Source: Arenicola marina (taxonomy: Eukaryota; Annelida; Polychaeta; Arenicolidae). Taken from it: a stretch of 64,000 nt of DNA. Positions 10,501 to 23,200 of this stretch are shown in pieces; within the stretch, counting starts at the first letter, position 1, and the number at the start of each line of letters is the position of its first letter. A program made the position numbers and the translations under genes. The DNA lies in assembly GCA_964019135.1 (NCBI GenBank), contig OZ025261.1, forward strand, positions 34,028,820 through 34,092,819. Reading direction: 5' to 3'. Under the pieces are notes generated by a model. That model was not told the DNA's origin, did no database searches, and saw only the letters and a list, made by a program, of their open reading frames with translations.

Positions 10501-12929
10501 GCGTGAAAAATATTCGGAAACTTTTGAGTTTGATACACGAACTCTGAGACATCCAAGTACCCTTTTAAATCACATTGCGTCAACTTGGGTTAAACGCCTA
10601 TGCAGTAGCTGAATCATAGTGGATGGTGTATGTAATAGGGCGATCATCTGTTGAGAGGCCCACGGATTTAGGGTGTATATAGCCGTAATTAACCCGGTAA
10701 CGATTTCATAAACAATAGTAACAGCCGGTAAATAAAAAATCCATCCGTATTTAACGGTTATTATGTATTAAAAGATCAAATGTACCCGATATATGATATT
10801 AACATACATGTAATGTTTATACTATTGATGTTTTATCCGGCTGTGTACTAAGTGGGTCTCGACCCATGTACGTTAGGCCAGTTTAATTGCGACATGTCTT
10901 TAGCCAGGCCTGCATGGTGAGTCACCCCGGTCTCAGTCGGGGGTCTGTCTCTGGGCCATCGATCAGGTGCCTCGATGCAGTCAGAAGGACGGCGGCATGT
11001 CGTTATAGGTGTGGCCAGATACTTCAAAAGATGGACTCGAGTTCTTCGATCGCAGTCGTTAATGCAGTCGACACCACAGCTAGCCTCGCTAGCCCGCCTT
11101 CTAAGGGGAGTGGGTGGGGGGTGGGGGGGTGGCAGGGACATGCATGATTAATTAACAACGCAAAACAGCGAGTGTGTTTAATTATATACACAGCTTGTGT
11201 CAACACAGCAAGTTATTAACGGTACGAAAACGGGCTAGCTTCGCGGCTTTTTCACACCTTATCTAGGATTGTAAATGATAAAGGGTGGCGGAACGATAGT
11301 GGGGAGGGGGGAGGGGGGTAATTAAATGATCATAAACCTTGATCAACTACTATATGGGAACGTGGTGGCGGGGGATAATGGCTAACACCCCAGTTTCCGA
11401 AGCTCTGATTACAGATTCACTTCAGCTTCATTGCCATAGATGTCTAGCCCTAGTACACATCGCTGATTTTCGAGCGTCAGCACGGACAAACAATGTGAAG
11501 ATCACCGACAGATATAGCTGACCGGGAAATACGAGAATAAGTTACTTATTTCTTGGAATGCCACCCGTCCAAGTCAGTCACTAAGACAGATGGCCGGTGG
11601 GTATTTGGAAAGACTTCAGTCGCGACGGAAGACAGCCCTGTTAAGAGGCAGCGAGGTTCAGCCTGGTAATAAGTCAAGCCTGGTAATTATTTTATTTTAT
11701 AATTTTTTTTAGTGTACTCATTTTAGTATATATATTTTAGTGCGTTAAAATAAGGCAACCTAAAACAACCATTCACGCGGTTGGACATATAGTACTTGTG
11801 ATGGTTAAGTCGACATGCATGCGCCAGTTTAATTTGTGTTCGTAAAAATTTGGTGACGTCTCTGCGATCAGATAGGGTGTATAGGGGCCCGGGTGTAGTT
11901 CTAAACATTAAAAACATTTTTGCTAACTGCGTGTTATAATGGCTAATCTATTGATCGTGAAACGCCCCAACATTTTTAGCTATGTCTAATATTTGGCATA
12001 GCCTCAACATAACGCAACAAGATGTGCTTATAATAGCCGGGAGGCAAATTGGGAATTGAAGAAATTGCCAAAATATATTATGTATTCGCCTCTTTCATTG
12101 TATACGGGGACTTCTTCTTTTAATTCATCGTGACCTGGGAATAAAGAAATGCATTCTTCGTGACCTGACAACATCATTGCGCACATTTCATTTACTTATA
12201 ATTCATAGCACCAGTCAATCTATATACGGTATACTGATATTTTTTAATCGTTATCGGTTCAAGAGATGTTTTTGTGCAAGTTAACGTATAAACTGCAGCA
12301 AATACCTGTCGTACATGTCGTTTATCACTCTTTAGGGAGCAGGGTCGCCCCCCACTCCCTCCCCCAAAACATAACATAGACCTCCCTCCAACCGGTATTC
12401 TGCTTTTAATTAAGTTTTCTACGCCACGGTCGTTAAACATCACACTTCATTTTCACACTCTCGTCCTCTGGTATAATTGGCGTTAGAAAGTGTTCGCCTG
12501 GTATTGGTCCACGTGCTAAATCATCAATGTCCTGGCATGGGAGGCGCCTTAATTTGAAGTGTGTAATCTTTATGAAAATTGAAAGCTCGTTTAAGGCAAG
12601 GCTCAAACATGTCGTCGCTGTTAAATAAAGAGAACCTGCCTCCATGTCTTATGAAGGATATGACACACGCCAAGGACACGCCAGATTCTACTTGTGGAAG
12701 CACCGCAACGTCAACTAAAGTGAGCATATTCTGCGAAATAATGTCAACAAACATCTGACCAGCTGACTGACGTTACTGAGCATATCTTGTCAGAAACAAA
12801 CGCCCACGCTGGCAATACGTACAGTCAATGGTCCCTGCGCTATACCACGCGTGTGCTGCCAGACCAACAAGCTGGCTTTTCAAGGACAGGCATCATAACA
12901 TGGCATTAAACCCATGCCATGGCATAACA
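10501..12929. other. AT-rich intergenic stretch
   Basis: No gene is supported. Short open frames (for example 10848-11141 minus and 12192-12443 minus) have no domain, splice context or coding bias that I can see. A small G-run lies at 11117-11130 and another at 11298-11318. Confidence 0.45.
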
Positions 12930-13115
12930 TGGTACATTGTTATACCGAAACTGACTGAAACCGACCAAAACTGGCGTAATTATCAGATTATACCAAAACC
13001 AAGCCACCAGCATGTTGAAGACACATATGCTCTGGATGTAGCATTAGTACAGATAGAAATATGTCTAATATTAATTGTATTTATTGCCAGTAATAGCAGA
13101 TATGCCTGTCTTCTG

Positions 13116-14875
13116 GCATGGTGTAAAACGAGAAAGTCCAGTTTTTAGCTGAGGAAGTAGATGAACTTCTGAGGAAGTACTTTTAGGGCAGATATGGTGG
13201 CAGGTACACATATATAATTGATATGATCTGAAAGACTTACTTGTTTACATGTCTTACACGAAAATCCAACTTATTTAGTATCTATCTGAACAAGATATAT
13301 CCACTTCTGTTGAGGGCTGTTATTCAAATGACCAATATCACCGTTTGCGGCCTGCGGAAGTCTCGTCGGCAAACCGAAAATCTCGCGCCCTTGGCTACCA
13401 CCCGGGGTACGAGGTGTCGGCGTGGGGTGTGACGGGAGGGGGGGGTCAAGTCAAGTGCGGTACCTGTGAAACTGGGTTCATTTTCATCAATGTTAGGTTG
13501 GTTGTGGTGAAGCTGTAGACCGGGAATTGGATCGGATGCAATTATGATGCGTTATTTTATTTCAAGTGTTTCAAATTCTAATAACTGTTAAATTGGCTTC
13601 AGAGTGAGTCCAGTGCGGTACATTGAAGTGGGTGTTATGTTGCTTGATCTCTCCTTGAAGACTTCTTTGCGTCTTAACGTGTGAATTGGTTGACTGTAAT
13701 AGTTTTGCTGCAATTATAATGCATATTTGTGTTGCAGTAACTGTTAAACTGGCTTCATAGCTGACCGACATTGATGTTCCCTAGTGATGTTCATATATTG
13801 CAATCATTGTTGTGTTTGAACTTGTTTTCAGCAGGTAACAGATCTTATAAAAAGGTGCATAGACTTCAGATGGGTCAGATATATCCTTGACGTTGATGGT
13901 TGCATTACGTGTCGCTCTAGACGTCTACGATATTATTTTGGCTGACTTTACGTCTGCTGCGCTTACTTGCTACCCGTGCTTTGCTTTGCTGATCTCATCA
14001 CATTCTCATCACTTCTTCTCTCGTCACATTCTCATTGGGTCATTGCCATATTGTCATGGCACCTCTATCAGCGATCGTGATCGGCGACTCCATTGTGTGT
14101 GACTATTTCCCCTCTCGTGTTCATACAAGATCTTTTTCGGGGATCACAATCGAGGATCTTTGCCAACATTTGTTGGTTAACGATTCTCCGGATGTTTGGG
14201 TCGTCCATGTCGGGACAAATGATTTAGCCCCCCGTCACTGTACCATCTCTCCTTTGTTGGAGCGGTACGCCACCCTGGTGGCCATTCTCGGAGAGCTGCA
14301 CCCGACCTCTCGGGTGATCATATCTGCGGTGTTGCCACGGGGGTTGAACCCCTTTCCAGGTGCGTTCAATTCGTTCGGCACGACTTGATCAGTTAACAAA
14401 AGAACTCACAACAACATCGCTCGGTTTCGTTGTTTGTTGCGTGAATGTAAGAAGGCGGGGGTCGATGACTCAGTTTTATAACAGACATTAAACAGACCGA
14501 CACGTCTTTGAACACCAATAAAAACTAGCAATTTGAGAAACGAGTGATATTAATAGGTTACTTGTGAGAGCTTTTGATGTGAAACCTGACACTTCGCTCA
14601 ACCGGTCTAGACAGCAATTAGCCAATGTGCTATTCACTGTGCGTCAATCCACCCCCATACCCCCAACCCGCCCGCACTTAATCCGCCCTCCCCCTACTAC
14701 CTCTCCCCCTCCACCACCACCACCACTACCCATGCCAACTCTTGCCCAGGCTTCACCAACCAGCCAGCCATGACGGCGTGGCCAGCAATTCTCCACCCCC
14801 CAACTCCCCTTCCCTCCCGTCACACCCCACGCCGACACCTCGCACCCCGCGCACCACCCTCGATTTACACCATGC
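13116..14875 (+). mobile_element. TIR element nested in hAT copy 1, carrying an SGNH-like frame
   Basis: Comparison of the two hAT copies shows 1760 bp of extra sequence here. Its ends are inverted repeats: left GCATGGTGTAAAACGAG, right (reverse complement) GCATGGTGTAAATCGAG. CTG lies on both sides (13113-13115 and 14876-14878). The 5' third holds imperfect repeats of about 150-170 bp (for example AACTGTTAAATTGGCTTCA near 13584 and its variant near 13740). The centre encodes an SGNH-hydrolase-like segment, followed by a proline-rich segment. No transposase or polymerase is visible. A 3-bp CTG duplication would fit Harbinger, but the family is not proved. SGNH frames are also known from retroelements such as Ngaro-type YR elements, so that origin remains possible. 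It looks broken. Confidence 0.7.
14035..14490 (+). pseudogene. SGNH/GDSL hydrolase-like reading frame of the nested element (fossil)
   Basis: The peptide has the layout of an SGNH hydrolase. It has block I VIGDSIV with the nucleophile serine, then block III VVHVGTNDLAPR with the GTND motif, then a P.....I.SAVLPRG strand typical of the copies carried by transposable elements. The N-terminal part is well preserved over about 110 residues. The frame is broken at least once and the C-terminal catalytic His block is not evident. It lies wholly inside the TIR element at 13116-14875, so it is cargo or a core gene of that element rather than a host gene. Confidence 0.65.
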
Positions 14876-15562
14876 CTGCGGAAGTGGCTCAAACTGCTAT
14901 TGCATGCGCCATCTTGTTTGTTGACAAATGGCCACCAGGCGCCCCCAGCTGTCAGCACCTGTTATGTATACACAACTGCATAAACTGTAGCGCTGTCTCC
15001 TGGTGTTATCAAGTCACCAAAGAATTAGAGGACAAAGTATTCCCCTTGTATAGAATACATGATATTGAGATTGTTCAATATGAGTTTGTACATGAGATTG
15101 AGATTTTTCCATATGCGTGTACGGGGCCATTATGATAGATACAGGGGAGACATCTTCACACGGGGAACAATCCTTTTGTGAGCAATGCCTTGCAACACCT
15201 CAGGCAATTCAAGTGAGCAATTGACCCGTTTTGTGAGCGATACCAACACCTCAAGATACACTCCGCTTAGATGTTTTGCCTTCTGTGTTTACCAGTATTC
15301 TACAAGTCGCTTCGTCTCATGGCGAATGATACAGCGAACGTGATAAACAAGATGGCGCATGTATTCGACCGTTATGGCTTATTCCGCCCTTTTATGCTTC
15401 TACCTTATAGCAGTCTTCTGTATAGGTATAAGTGTGACCAGATCCCAACCGAAATCGATCTTCTGTGAGGTTAAACTGTTCCACGCAACTTGGTTTTGGT
15501 ATATTCAGGCCGGTTTCGGTCAGTTTTGGTCGGTTTCGGTATAACGATGTACCTGCATAACA

Positions 15563-16662
15563 TGTTGAAATCAAATTAACCAGCGCTGCATGGTCAAAAT
15601 GGGAGTAAACCATGATAATTACACAATTCTAACAGTCATACTCATAGATCTAATGCTTATATACAAGTAATTAAGTGACTGGTTGACACTATTTGACACA
15701 ATATGATGACATACAGCTTGTCGTGCAGTAATGGATCACTTCGCTGTTTACCATTGAATCGTTTCTATTAAAAGCCGCTAAATGTAATAAATATTATTTC
15801 AAAGATAATTAACCACTGACTGAAAACAAGTCCAGAAACATGAGGTGCCACCAATGTTTACACTCTCTTTTACCTCAAATGCACTTCCGGTAGTGAGCTC
15901 TTTGGTCTGTGAGTTCTCGTGCGAAATATCAACTTCCATTTCAACAGGCTACTCTTAATCAGATCCCTTGGTAAAGCAGAATTGCTGTTGTCAGCCAAAT
16001 TGCGTGCACTGCTTTCTCGGCAGTAACAGATCAGTGACACACATCTTTGCTGCCAAGCTTTACCGCCAAGCTTCACCGCCAGGTGGCATGGCATGAATCA
16101 TTGGCCCTATACCAGCAGCGGTACGGCTGCACAAATATTGAATTAGGCTATAAATTATTATATCACACCATAAACTATATGCAATAATAAATCGTCGACA
16201 ACCTGACTTCAGATTTTTGAGACAGTACCTGCATTAAGATACCTGCTTCACTGTCAAAACAGGCAGCAAGATGGCGTGATCCGCTACTGCCTGACAAACT
16301 GTACTGCTTTTCTTTAACCATCAACGAATTCTAAAAAATTGTCTGAATCTGTGTTTTACAGTAGTCAAACAATGGGTTAAGCCCCATATGTCATTCTTGG
16401 TTTCACACAATTTTACCCCAAGTCTATGCCATTACACCCTGTACTGTATGTATCAAATGTATGTGGTATTTTTATCTTAAGAACTTTTTTGAGTGTAGCA
16501 ATAGTTTCTGGCAGTATCTGGCAATATCCCTTATATTACACTGGTAGAAAATGACACAAAATGATAGTGATCAATGACAAGAAAATGTAATCTCATATGT
16601 AAGTTTATGTCCAAAGAATAAAATATTACTTGATAATAATAGGGTCTGACGGTGAACTCCAG
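15563..16662. other. AT-rich stretch between the hAT copy and a SINE
   Basis: No gene is supported. The initiator exon of MASTL should lie upstream of 17236, possibly in this stretch. I could not identify it, because that N-terminal segment is short and poorly conserved in the family. Confidence 0.45.
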
Positions 16663-16914
16663 GCAGCCCAATAGCTCAGTGGGCTAGAGCGCTTGTTCTG
16701 GCTACCTGAGAGCTTCACAGCACATGGATCAGAGGTTTGAGCCCCACTATAGTCATGTCTATGTGGTCGCAGGATAAAGAGCTCATATCTTTTTTTGCAT
16801 AGAGTAGGGGGTAATACTCTGTGGTCATCATGGTCATAGCTCCAATATTCCCTTCCTTCCTGTATTGACACTGACCAGAATTGGTTAAAGCATTCTGAAT
16901 ATAATACAACCAAG
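16663..16914 (+). mobile_element. tRNA-derived SINE, copy 2
   Basis: Same family as 4796-5042, with box A ATAGCTCAGTGGGCTAGAGC. Box B is degraded to GGTTTGAGCCCC. The body carries CGCAGGATAAAG and the tail ATACAACCAA. An imperfect target duplication flanks it (GGTGAACTCCAG at 16651-16662, GGTGAAGCCAG at 16915-16925). Divergence suggests an older copy than the first. Confidence 0.85.
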
Positions 16915-17235
16915 GGTGAAGCCAGAAGACCCATTGTTATCCTGTACTGTTTTTTTGAGAGGACATTAACTTATGTAAAATCTAAATGAGTGTGCAGTTT
17001 CTGACCTTATCCTTATAATCGCCCACACATAATAGATTATATCTCTATCGTATAAGCTTGAGCGATAATAGGGGTGAGGTCAGAAATTGCACAATCCCCC
17101 TATTCTTATGACTCAAATACGCAACATTACAGAAAAATAATGAGAAGGATGTGGTCCCAGTCAGGATTGAATGGTTGGTCTAAATCTTGACTATCAAGTC
17201 TATGTCAACTGAATCTATGGAACTTTTTATTTCAG

Positions 17236-20200
17236 CTGCCCTGTATAGAAGACTTCTCAATTTTAAAGCCAATCAGTCGAGGGGCATTTGGGTAAGCTAG
17301 TGTATGACCAGTATGACCCTGCATGTCTGTTACTTCACTACATCAATTTTTATCACTGTTAAAGTTAATAATTTTGTATATTAAGTGTGGGATGTTTTTC
17401 AATTGCTGATACAAAGATACCAACTGATAATTACTAGCAGTTATTGCCATAGCGCTGATTAAGATCACTGTTAATAGGTTAAGCCTGTAGGCAACAATAT
17501 ACTTTTCAATAACTTGCTTATTGATGACTTTTGCAGGAAGGTTTATCTTGGTCACAAGAAAAACATACCAGGCAAGAAATATGCCATAAAAGTTATGAAG
17601 AAAGCAGATATGGTCAATAAGAATATGGTCAGCCAAGGTAAGCTATGCTATTCTTCAACAAAAAGATTCTGTTTATTTAAATTTCAGCATCCAAGATATT
17701 TCTTGAATTTTGTGATGTGTAAATTTTTTATATTTAGTAAAATAAATATAAAAACCATCATTTTAGAGACATAATACTCAGCAAAATGTTTCCTGATACT
17801 TGGTTGATTCCCTTTGCCATTTATTTTGCTGCTGTAATATTATTGTGTTGGACGCTGGCTTTGTTTCCTTGCAGTGATTGCCGAGCGGGATGCCCTGGCT
17901 TTGTCCAAGAGTCGCTATATCGTCCGCCTCTACTATTCACTGCAATCCAAGCAAAACATCTATCTGGTATGTACCTGTCAAACATCTACCTGGTATGTAC
18001 CTCTTAAGCATCTATCTGGTATGTACCTTTCAAACATCTATCTGGTATGTACCTCTCAAACATCTATCTGGTATGTACCTGTCAAACGTCTACCTGGTAT
18101 GTACCTCTCAAACATCTATCTGGTATGTACCTCTCAAACATATACCTGGTATGTACCTCTGAGACATCTACCTGGTTTGTACCTCTCAGACATCTATCTG
18201 GTATGTACCTCTCAAACATCTACCTGGTATGTACCTCTTAAACATCTATCTGGTATGTACCTCTCAGACATCTATCTGGTATGTACCTCTTAAACATCTA
18301 TCTGGTATGTACCTCTCAAACATCTACCTGGTATGTACCTGTCAAACATCTATCTGGTATGTACCTCTCAATCATCTATCTGGTATGTACCTCTTAAACA
18401 TCTATCTGGTATGTACCTCTCAAACTTCTATCTGGTATGTACCTCTCAAACATCTACCTGGTATGTACCTCTCAAACATCTACCTGGTGTGTACCTCTCA
18501 AACATCTACCTGGTATGTACCTCTCAAACATCTACCTGGTATGTACCTCTCAAACATCTATCTGGTATGTACCTCTCAAACATCTACCTGGTATGTACCT
18601 GTCAAACATCTATCTGGTATGTGCCTCTCAAACATCTACCTGGTATGTACCTGTCAAACATCTATCTGGTATGTACCTCTCAAACATCTACCTGGTATGT
18701 ACCTCTCAAACATCTACCTGGTATGTACCTCTCAAACATCTATCTGGTATGTACCTGTCAAACATCTATCTGGTATGTACCTCTTAAACATCTATTTGGT
18801 ATGTACCTCTCAAACATCTACCTGGTATGTACCTCTCAAACATCTATCTGGTATGTACCTCTCAAACATCTACCTGGTATGTACCTCTCAAACATCTATC
18901 TGGTATGTACCTGTCAAACATCTACCTGGTGTGTACCTCTCAAACATCTATCTGGTATGTACCTCTCAAACATCTATCTGGTATGTACCTCTTAAACATC
19001 TATTTGGTATGTACCTCTCAAACATCTACCTGGTATGTACCTCTCAAACATCTATCTGGTATGTACCTCTCAAACATCTACCTGGTATGTACCTCTCAAA
19101 CATCTATCTGGCATGTACCTCTCAAACATCTATCTGGTATGTACGTCTCTGATTGGTTGACACATCTTGGTGCGATGTCTGATTGGTTGACACATCTTGG
19201 TGCGATGTCTGATAGGTTGAGATGTGTTGATGCGATGTCTGATTGGTTGAGATGTGTTGGTGCGATGTCTGATTGGTTGAGATGTGTTGCACTCCTTCAG
19301 GTGATGGAGTATCTCATTGGTGGAGACATCAAGTCTTTATTGGCGATCTATGGATACTTTGATGAGCCAATGGCCGCCATGTACACAGCTGAAGTGACCT
19401 TGGCCTTGGAATACCTGCACAGTCATGGCATTATCCACAGGTGGGGTTCCTTGCATGTTATTTATAAATAAACAATAATCCTATGTCATAAGTTAGAAAC
19501 TCCTCCAAAATGGTATATTGCACATTGTTAACATTGTTATTATATTTCTCTTCTTGATGACATTTTGCATATCATGGGAGTAAGATCAGGGGGAAATATG
19601 ATTCGACACAAGCTTTCATTGTTTCATTCAACTGTTTCATTCACTTTGCATTGTCATTTTTTACCATTATTTTGTTTCACTCTCTGCAGGGACCTGAAGC
19701 CAGACAACATGTTATTATCCAATGAGGGTCACATCAAACTAACAGACTTCGGGCTGTCACAGATTGCTCTCAATCGACGTACGTCTGAAGCTTGCTCGCA
19801 CTGTGCATATCTCACCGTCTAGAGTCTTAATTAAGTACCTGGGTGTAAGCTACTACAGTGTTATAATTTGGGCTTCAGACAACGTTCCTAATGATGGAAA
19901 CTACTCGTGTGTCTAACCAGAGTTTTGTATATATTATGGACTTTCGCTCGAGGCCTGGGGTTCATTTCGCTTAATGCTCGTTAACTTTTGGTTGTAAAAT
20001 TTAAAACTGGTATTGCGGGGCAGTGTAGGAAAGTGTTAAAATTATCATAAAACAATTGATTTGGTTAATATTGGCCAGAAATATATTAGCGTGTGGAAGA
20101 TATGATTATGAGCTCGCGATGATCCACAGGTCACAATTGTTACATATTATTATGTCGTTTAGACATTAGTGATTATAATTTGATAGTATGTGAGTGAGAT

Positions 20201-23200
20201 TTTAATGACATTTACGCCTCGCACATGTTTAATTACATGATTAATACTTTAATGACTTCCATTTGTGGCCGTAGACCGTTTTCTCATCTGTTACCGTTTG
20301 CAATATCTAAAATGTACCATGATTATCGTTGAAAAAAGGATGCACTCAATATTCATATTTGTAGTTATTAGTTAGTATTTTATTTCATGTTATGTTCCTC
20401 GGTGCAGATTTGGTGGTGCGCGACCTGGTGAACACGCCGTGTGTGAGCAGGAAATGTCCCCCGACAGAATACCGCACCCCGGGCCAGATACTCTCCCTGA
20501 CCAGCCACCTCGCATTTGTAAGCTACTGTTTCTCCCCAGCGGGTACAATTCTCCCCGATCACCATACTCATTACATTTGATTAGAGACATGTATTGATGC
20601 TGTCACGGGAGTGATAGTTCTATGTTCTCCCTCACAGTTATATTAACGTTATCCGCTGGTGCGTTAAACCTAAGATAATGCAAACTTAGCGTTAGCAATC
20701 TGGCAAATTGCGCCCAACTTTGTCACATTTTTAGGAAAAAAAATGTGGTACTAGGGACGTTTTGCTGGTAGGCATTTCCCATAAAACGTATTCGAATTTT
20801 TAACCTAGTGTGGCTCATATGATCATTGTTGAAACAAAATGTACTAACACAATTTTGTAGCGTCTGGAAAAATTAATTTGTCGACCTGATAATGCAAACA
20901 CGTACCATACACTATCCGTGGTTACCAGAACGCCAATCCAGCAATCTTTGAGCTCTATGGAACACTCTATTGTGTTTATGTTTTCAGACTCCCGGCATGA
21001 CGCAGAACCCGTTGCTGCGGGACGGCGCGACCAGCTTGTCGTGCCACGGTACGCCGGGGTTGTCGGCGTTCCCGTGGCTGGGTACGCCCGTGGACCACCT
21101 GACCCCCCCTCCCGTCCAGAGCCTGACGCCCACCCTGGAGGACTCGCGTGGCTGGATGTCCAGCGCCAGCGAACAGAGCTCCGTGGTCACCCTCGATGCC
21201 AGGGGGTCAAGGTTATCGCGGCCAATGTCAAGGTCTGCATCGACGTCGGCCTTTCGCAGTCGGACGGAATCCCTGACTGAAGGCGAGGATTCCGTGTTTG
21301 TGACTGGACACCATAAGCCCCACCACCATCACCATAGTCACCATCACCATAATCGCGGTCTTTGGCACCAGAACCACTACAACAGCGGCAGCAACCGGGG
21401 CGCCCAGGGCTCCGGGGTGTCTCAGAACCACCCCAGTCGGGTGTGGGGACGGCGACGGGTGATGTCCAGCCTGGTGGGGAGTGAAGAGGTGAGAGCGGGG
21501 CGGGGGGCGCTGGCGTGCCTGAGCGGGCGGCGGGGCGGGGAACCCGCCCCAGTCAGACCGGCCGCCGCCGACAAGGTGACCCCGCTCTTGTACCGCTCCA
21601 AGGACTTCTTCATCAACTCGTACTCGGCCAAGAACCTGAAGCAGATGCGGGAAGGGTCCTTCACTGACGACGCGGGGAGCCCGGCGGGCGATAATGGGGA
21701 GGGTGAGGAGACAGACGGGGCGGGTGGGGGCTCAGAGAACGTCTCTGTGTGCAGTATTGAGATGCGCCGAGACTGCGAGTCGTGTAGCTCCCCCGAGTTT
21801 CACAACGTCGCCAAACTCAACTTCTCCGTGGTGGCCGACCAAGACTCGATGACGTCACAGCCAGGCACGGGGGGCAAGAAGCGGCCCTTTTGTTGCGTGG
21901 ACAAAAGCCCCCTGCCGACCAAGGCGCCCAGGAACCGCGGCGCAGGGCTGGCCAGCACCGGGCTCACCATGGAGATTAAGGCAGTCTCCCTTGGCGACGA
22001 GCACCGCCTCAAGCGATCCAACTTGGCCGACCGGTGGAGCGCGAGCGCCAAAGGGGAGATGGAGGGAAACAGCGGCGACGCGCCTCGCGACTTGCGGCGT
22101 ACTGATTGGTCGACGGGAGAAAGCCCGACTGATGACGTAGACAGCGAGGATCCCGAGACACCGGTGGGTCACGCGGCGACGCCAGGTCACATGTCGCCCG
22201 CCGGCGCGACCGGACATAGATGCCACGGCGGAGGAGGGACGCCGGACGCGTTGCGGGTGACCTTGAACTCCCCGCTCGTTGCCTCGGGACAATCGACGCC
22301 TCGCGTGCGGATGCCGTCTGCTGCCCACGAGAGCGCTGATTCGCCGATGCAGGCCTCACCCAGGCTGCACATGTCCCGGCTCGCCGCAGCGGCGGAGAGA
22401 GGGTCCGGACGCGGGGAGAGCGACTCTGCCCAGGAGGTGGGCTCATCCTCGGGAATGTCGCGCACGACGGCGTCCGACGCCGATGAGCGAGACTCCAACG
22501 TCAGTCGGTCCTCGTCCAACGCCGAGATGTGCCAGTCGGACGGTGAAGGAGGCAGCATGAACTCTAGCTTGATGAGCCTCTCGCTGGAAGAACACGTGAC
22601 CACGACTTCGGGTGCGCCCTCTAGCGACAGACAGGGTGAGGGACAGGAGAGTGGTGACGGCGCCGAAAACGTGAAGGTCACCCCTGAGTATCCGCCGGCG
22701 GCGCCCGTCGCGCGCAGCGAGCCCGCCTTCTACGCCCCGTCACCCGTGACGTCAGTTCCGGCCTATAAGCCAATGGCGTTCCTGCGAAGTCGTCGGTTCA
22801 ACTTGAAGAGCTCCTCGGGAGAATCCGGAGTCGATGAGTTGCCGAGCATGCGCGAAGCCTTCTCATCAGTGGATTCTGAGCCAATGGGGTGCGATACCGA
22901 CGCCAAACCGGAAGTACTTCTTTCCGGACGCGACGGCCTCTCATCAGTTGAATCAGAGACAATGGCATCCGATGACTCGACTAAACCGGATGTCTCACCC
23001 GCCGAGATTCCGACTTTTCGCGAACCCTTATCCTCGGTGGAGTCGCTGGAGGCCATGTCCGCTGACGTGTCCACTTTACCCTCCTCCGACCACGGGGCCC
23101 ACGAGACAAGTCAGTCGGACAGCCAGTCCATGACTACTTCCCCTGCGCCCGACCCCCCGGCCCTTGTGCTACCCAGCCACGCGACGGACCTCCCCAAGGC

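Larger units (their letters stand above)
12930..15554. mobile_element. Non-autonomous hAT-like element, copy 1, with a nested insertion
   Basis: The ends are inverted repeats: left GGTACATTGTTATACCG, right (reverse complement) GGTACATCGTTATACCG. A perfect 8-bp target duplication, GCATAACA, flanks it (12922-12929 and 15555-15562). The 8-bp duplication fits the hAT superfamily. Without insertions the element is about 0.6-0.9 kb, judged against the copy at 56652-60955, and has no transposase. Landmarks shared by both copies include GCATGTTGAAGACACATATG near the left, GCGCCATCTTGTTTGTTGA in the middle and GGGGCCATTATGATAGATAC near the right. About 280 bases near 15235-15510 are absent from the other copy. 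Confidence 0.85.

Noticed and set aside
18229-19152. Frames of 307 and 220 codons in the 26-bp array
   Set aside because: Repeat by-products of an intronic array; there is no independent start, domain or transcript signal.
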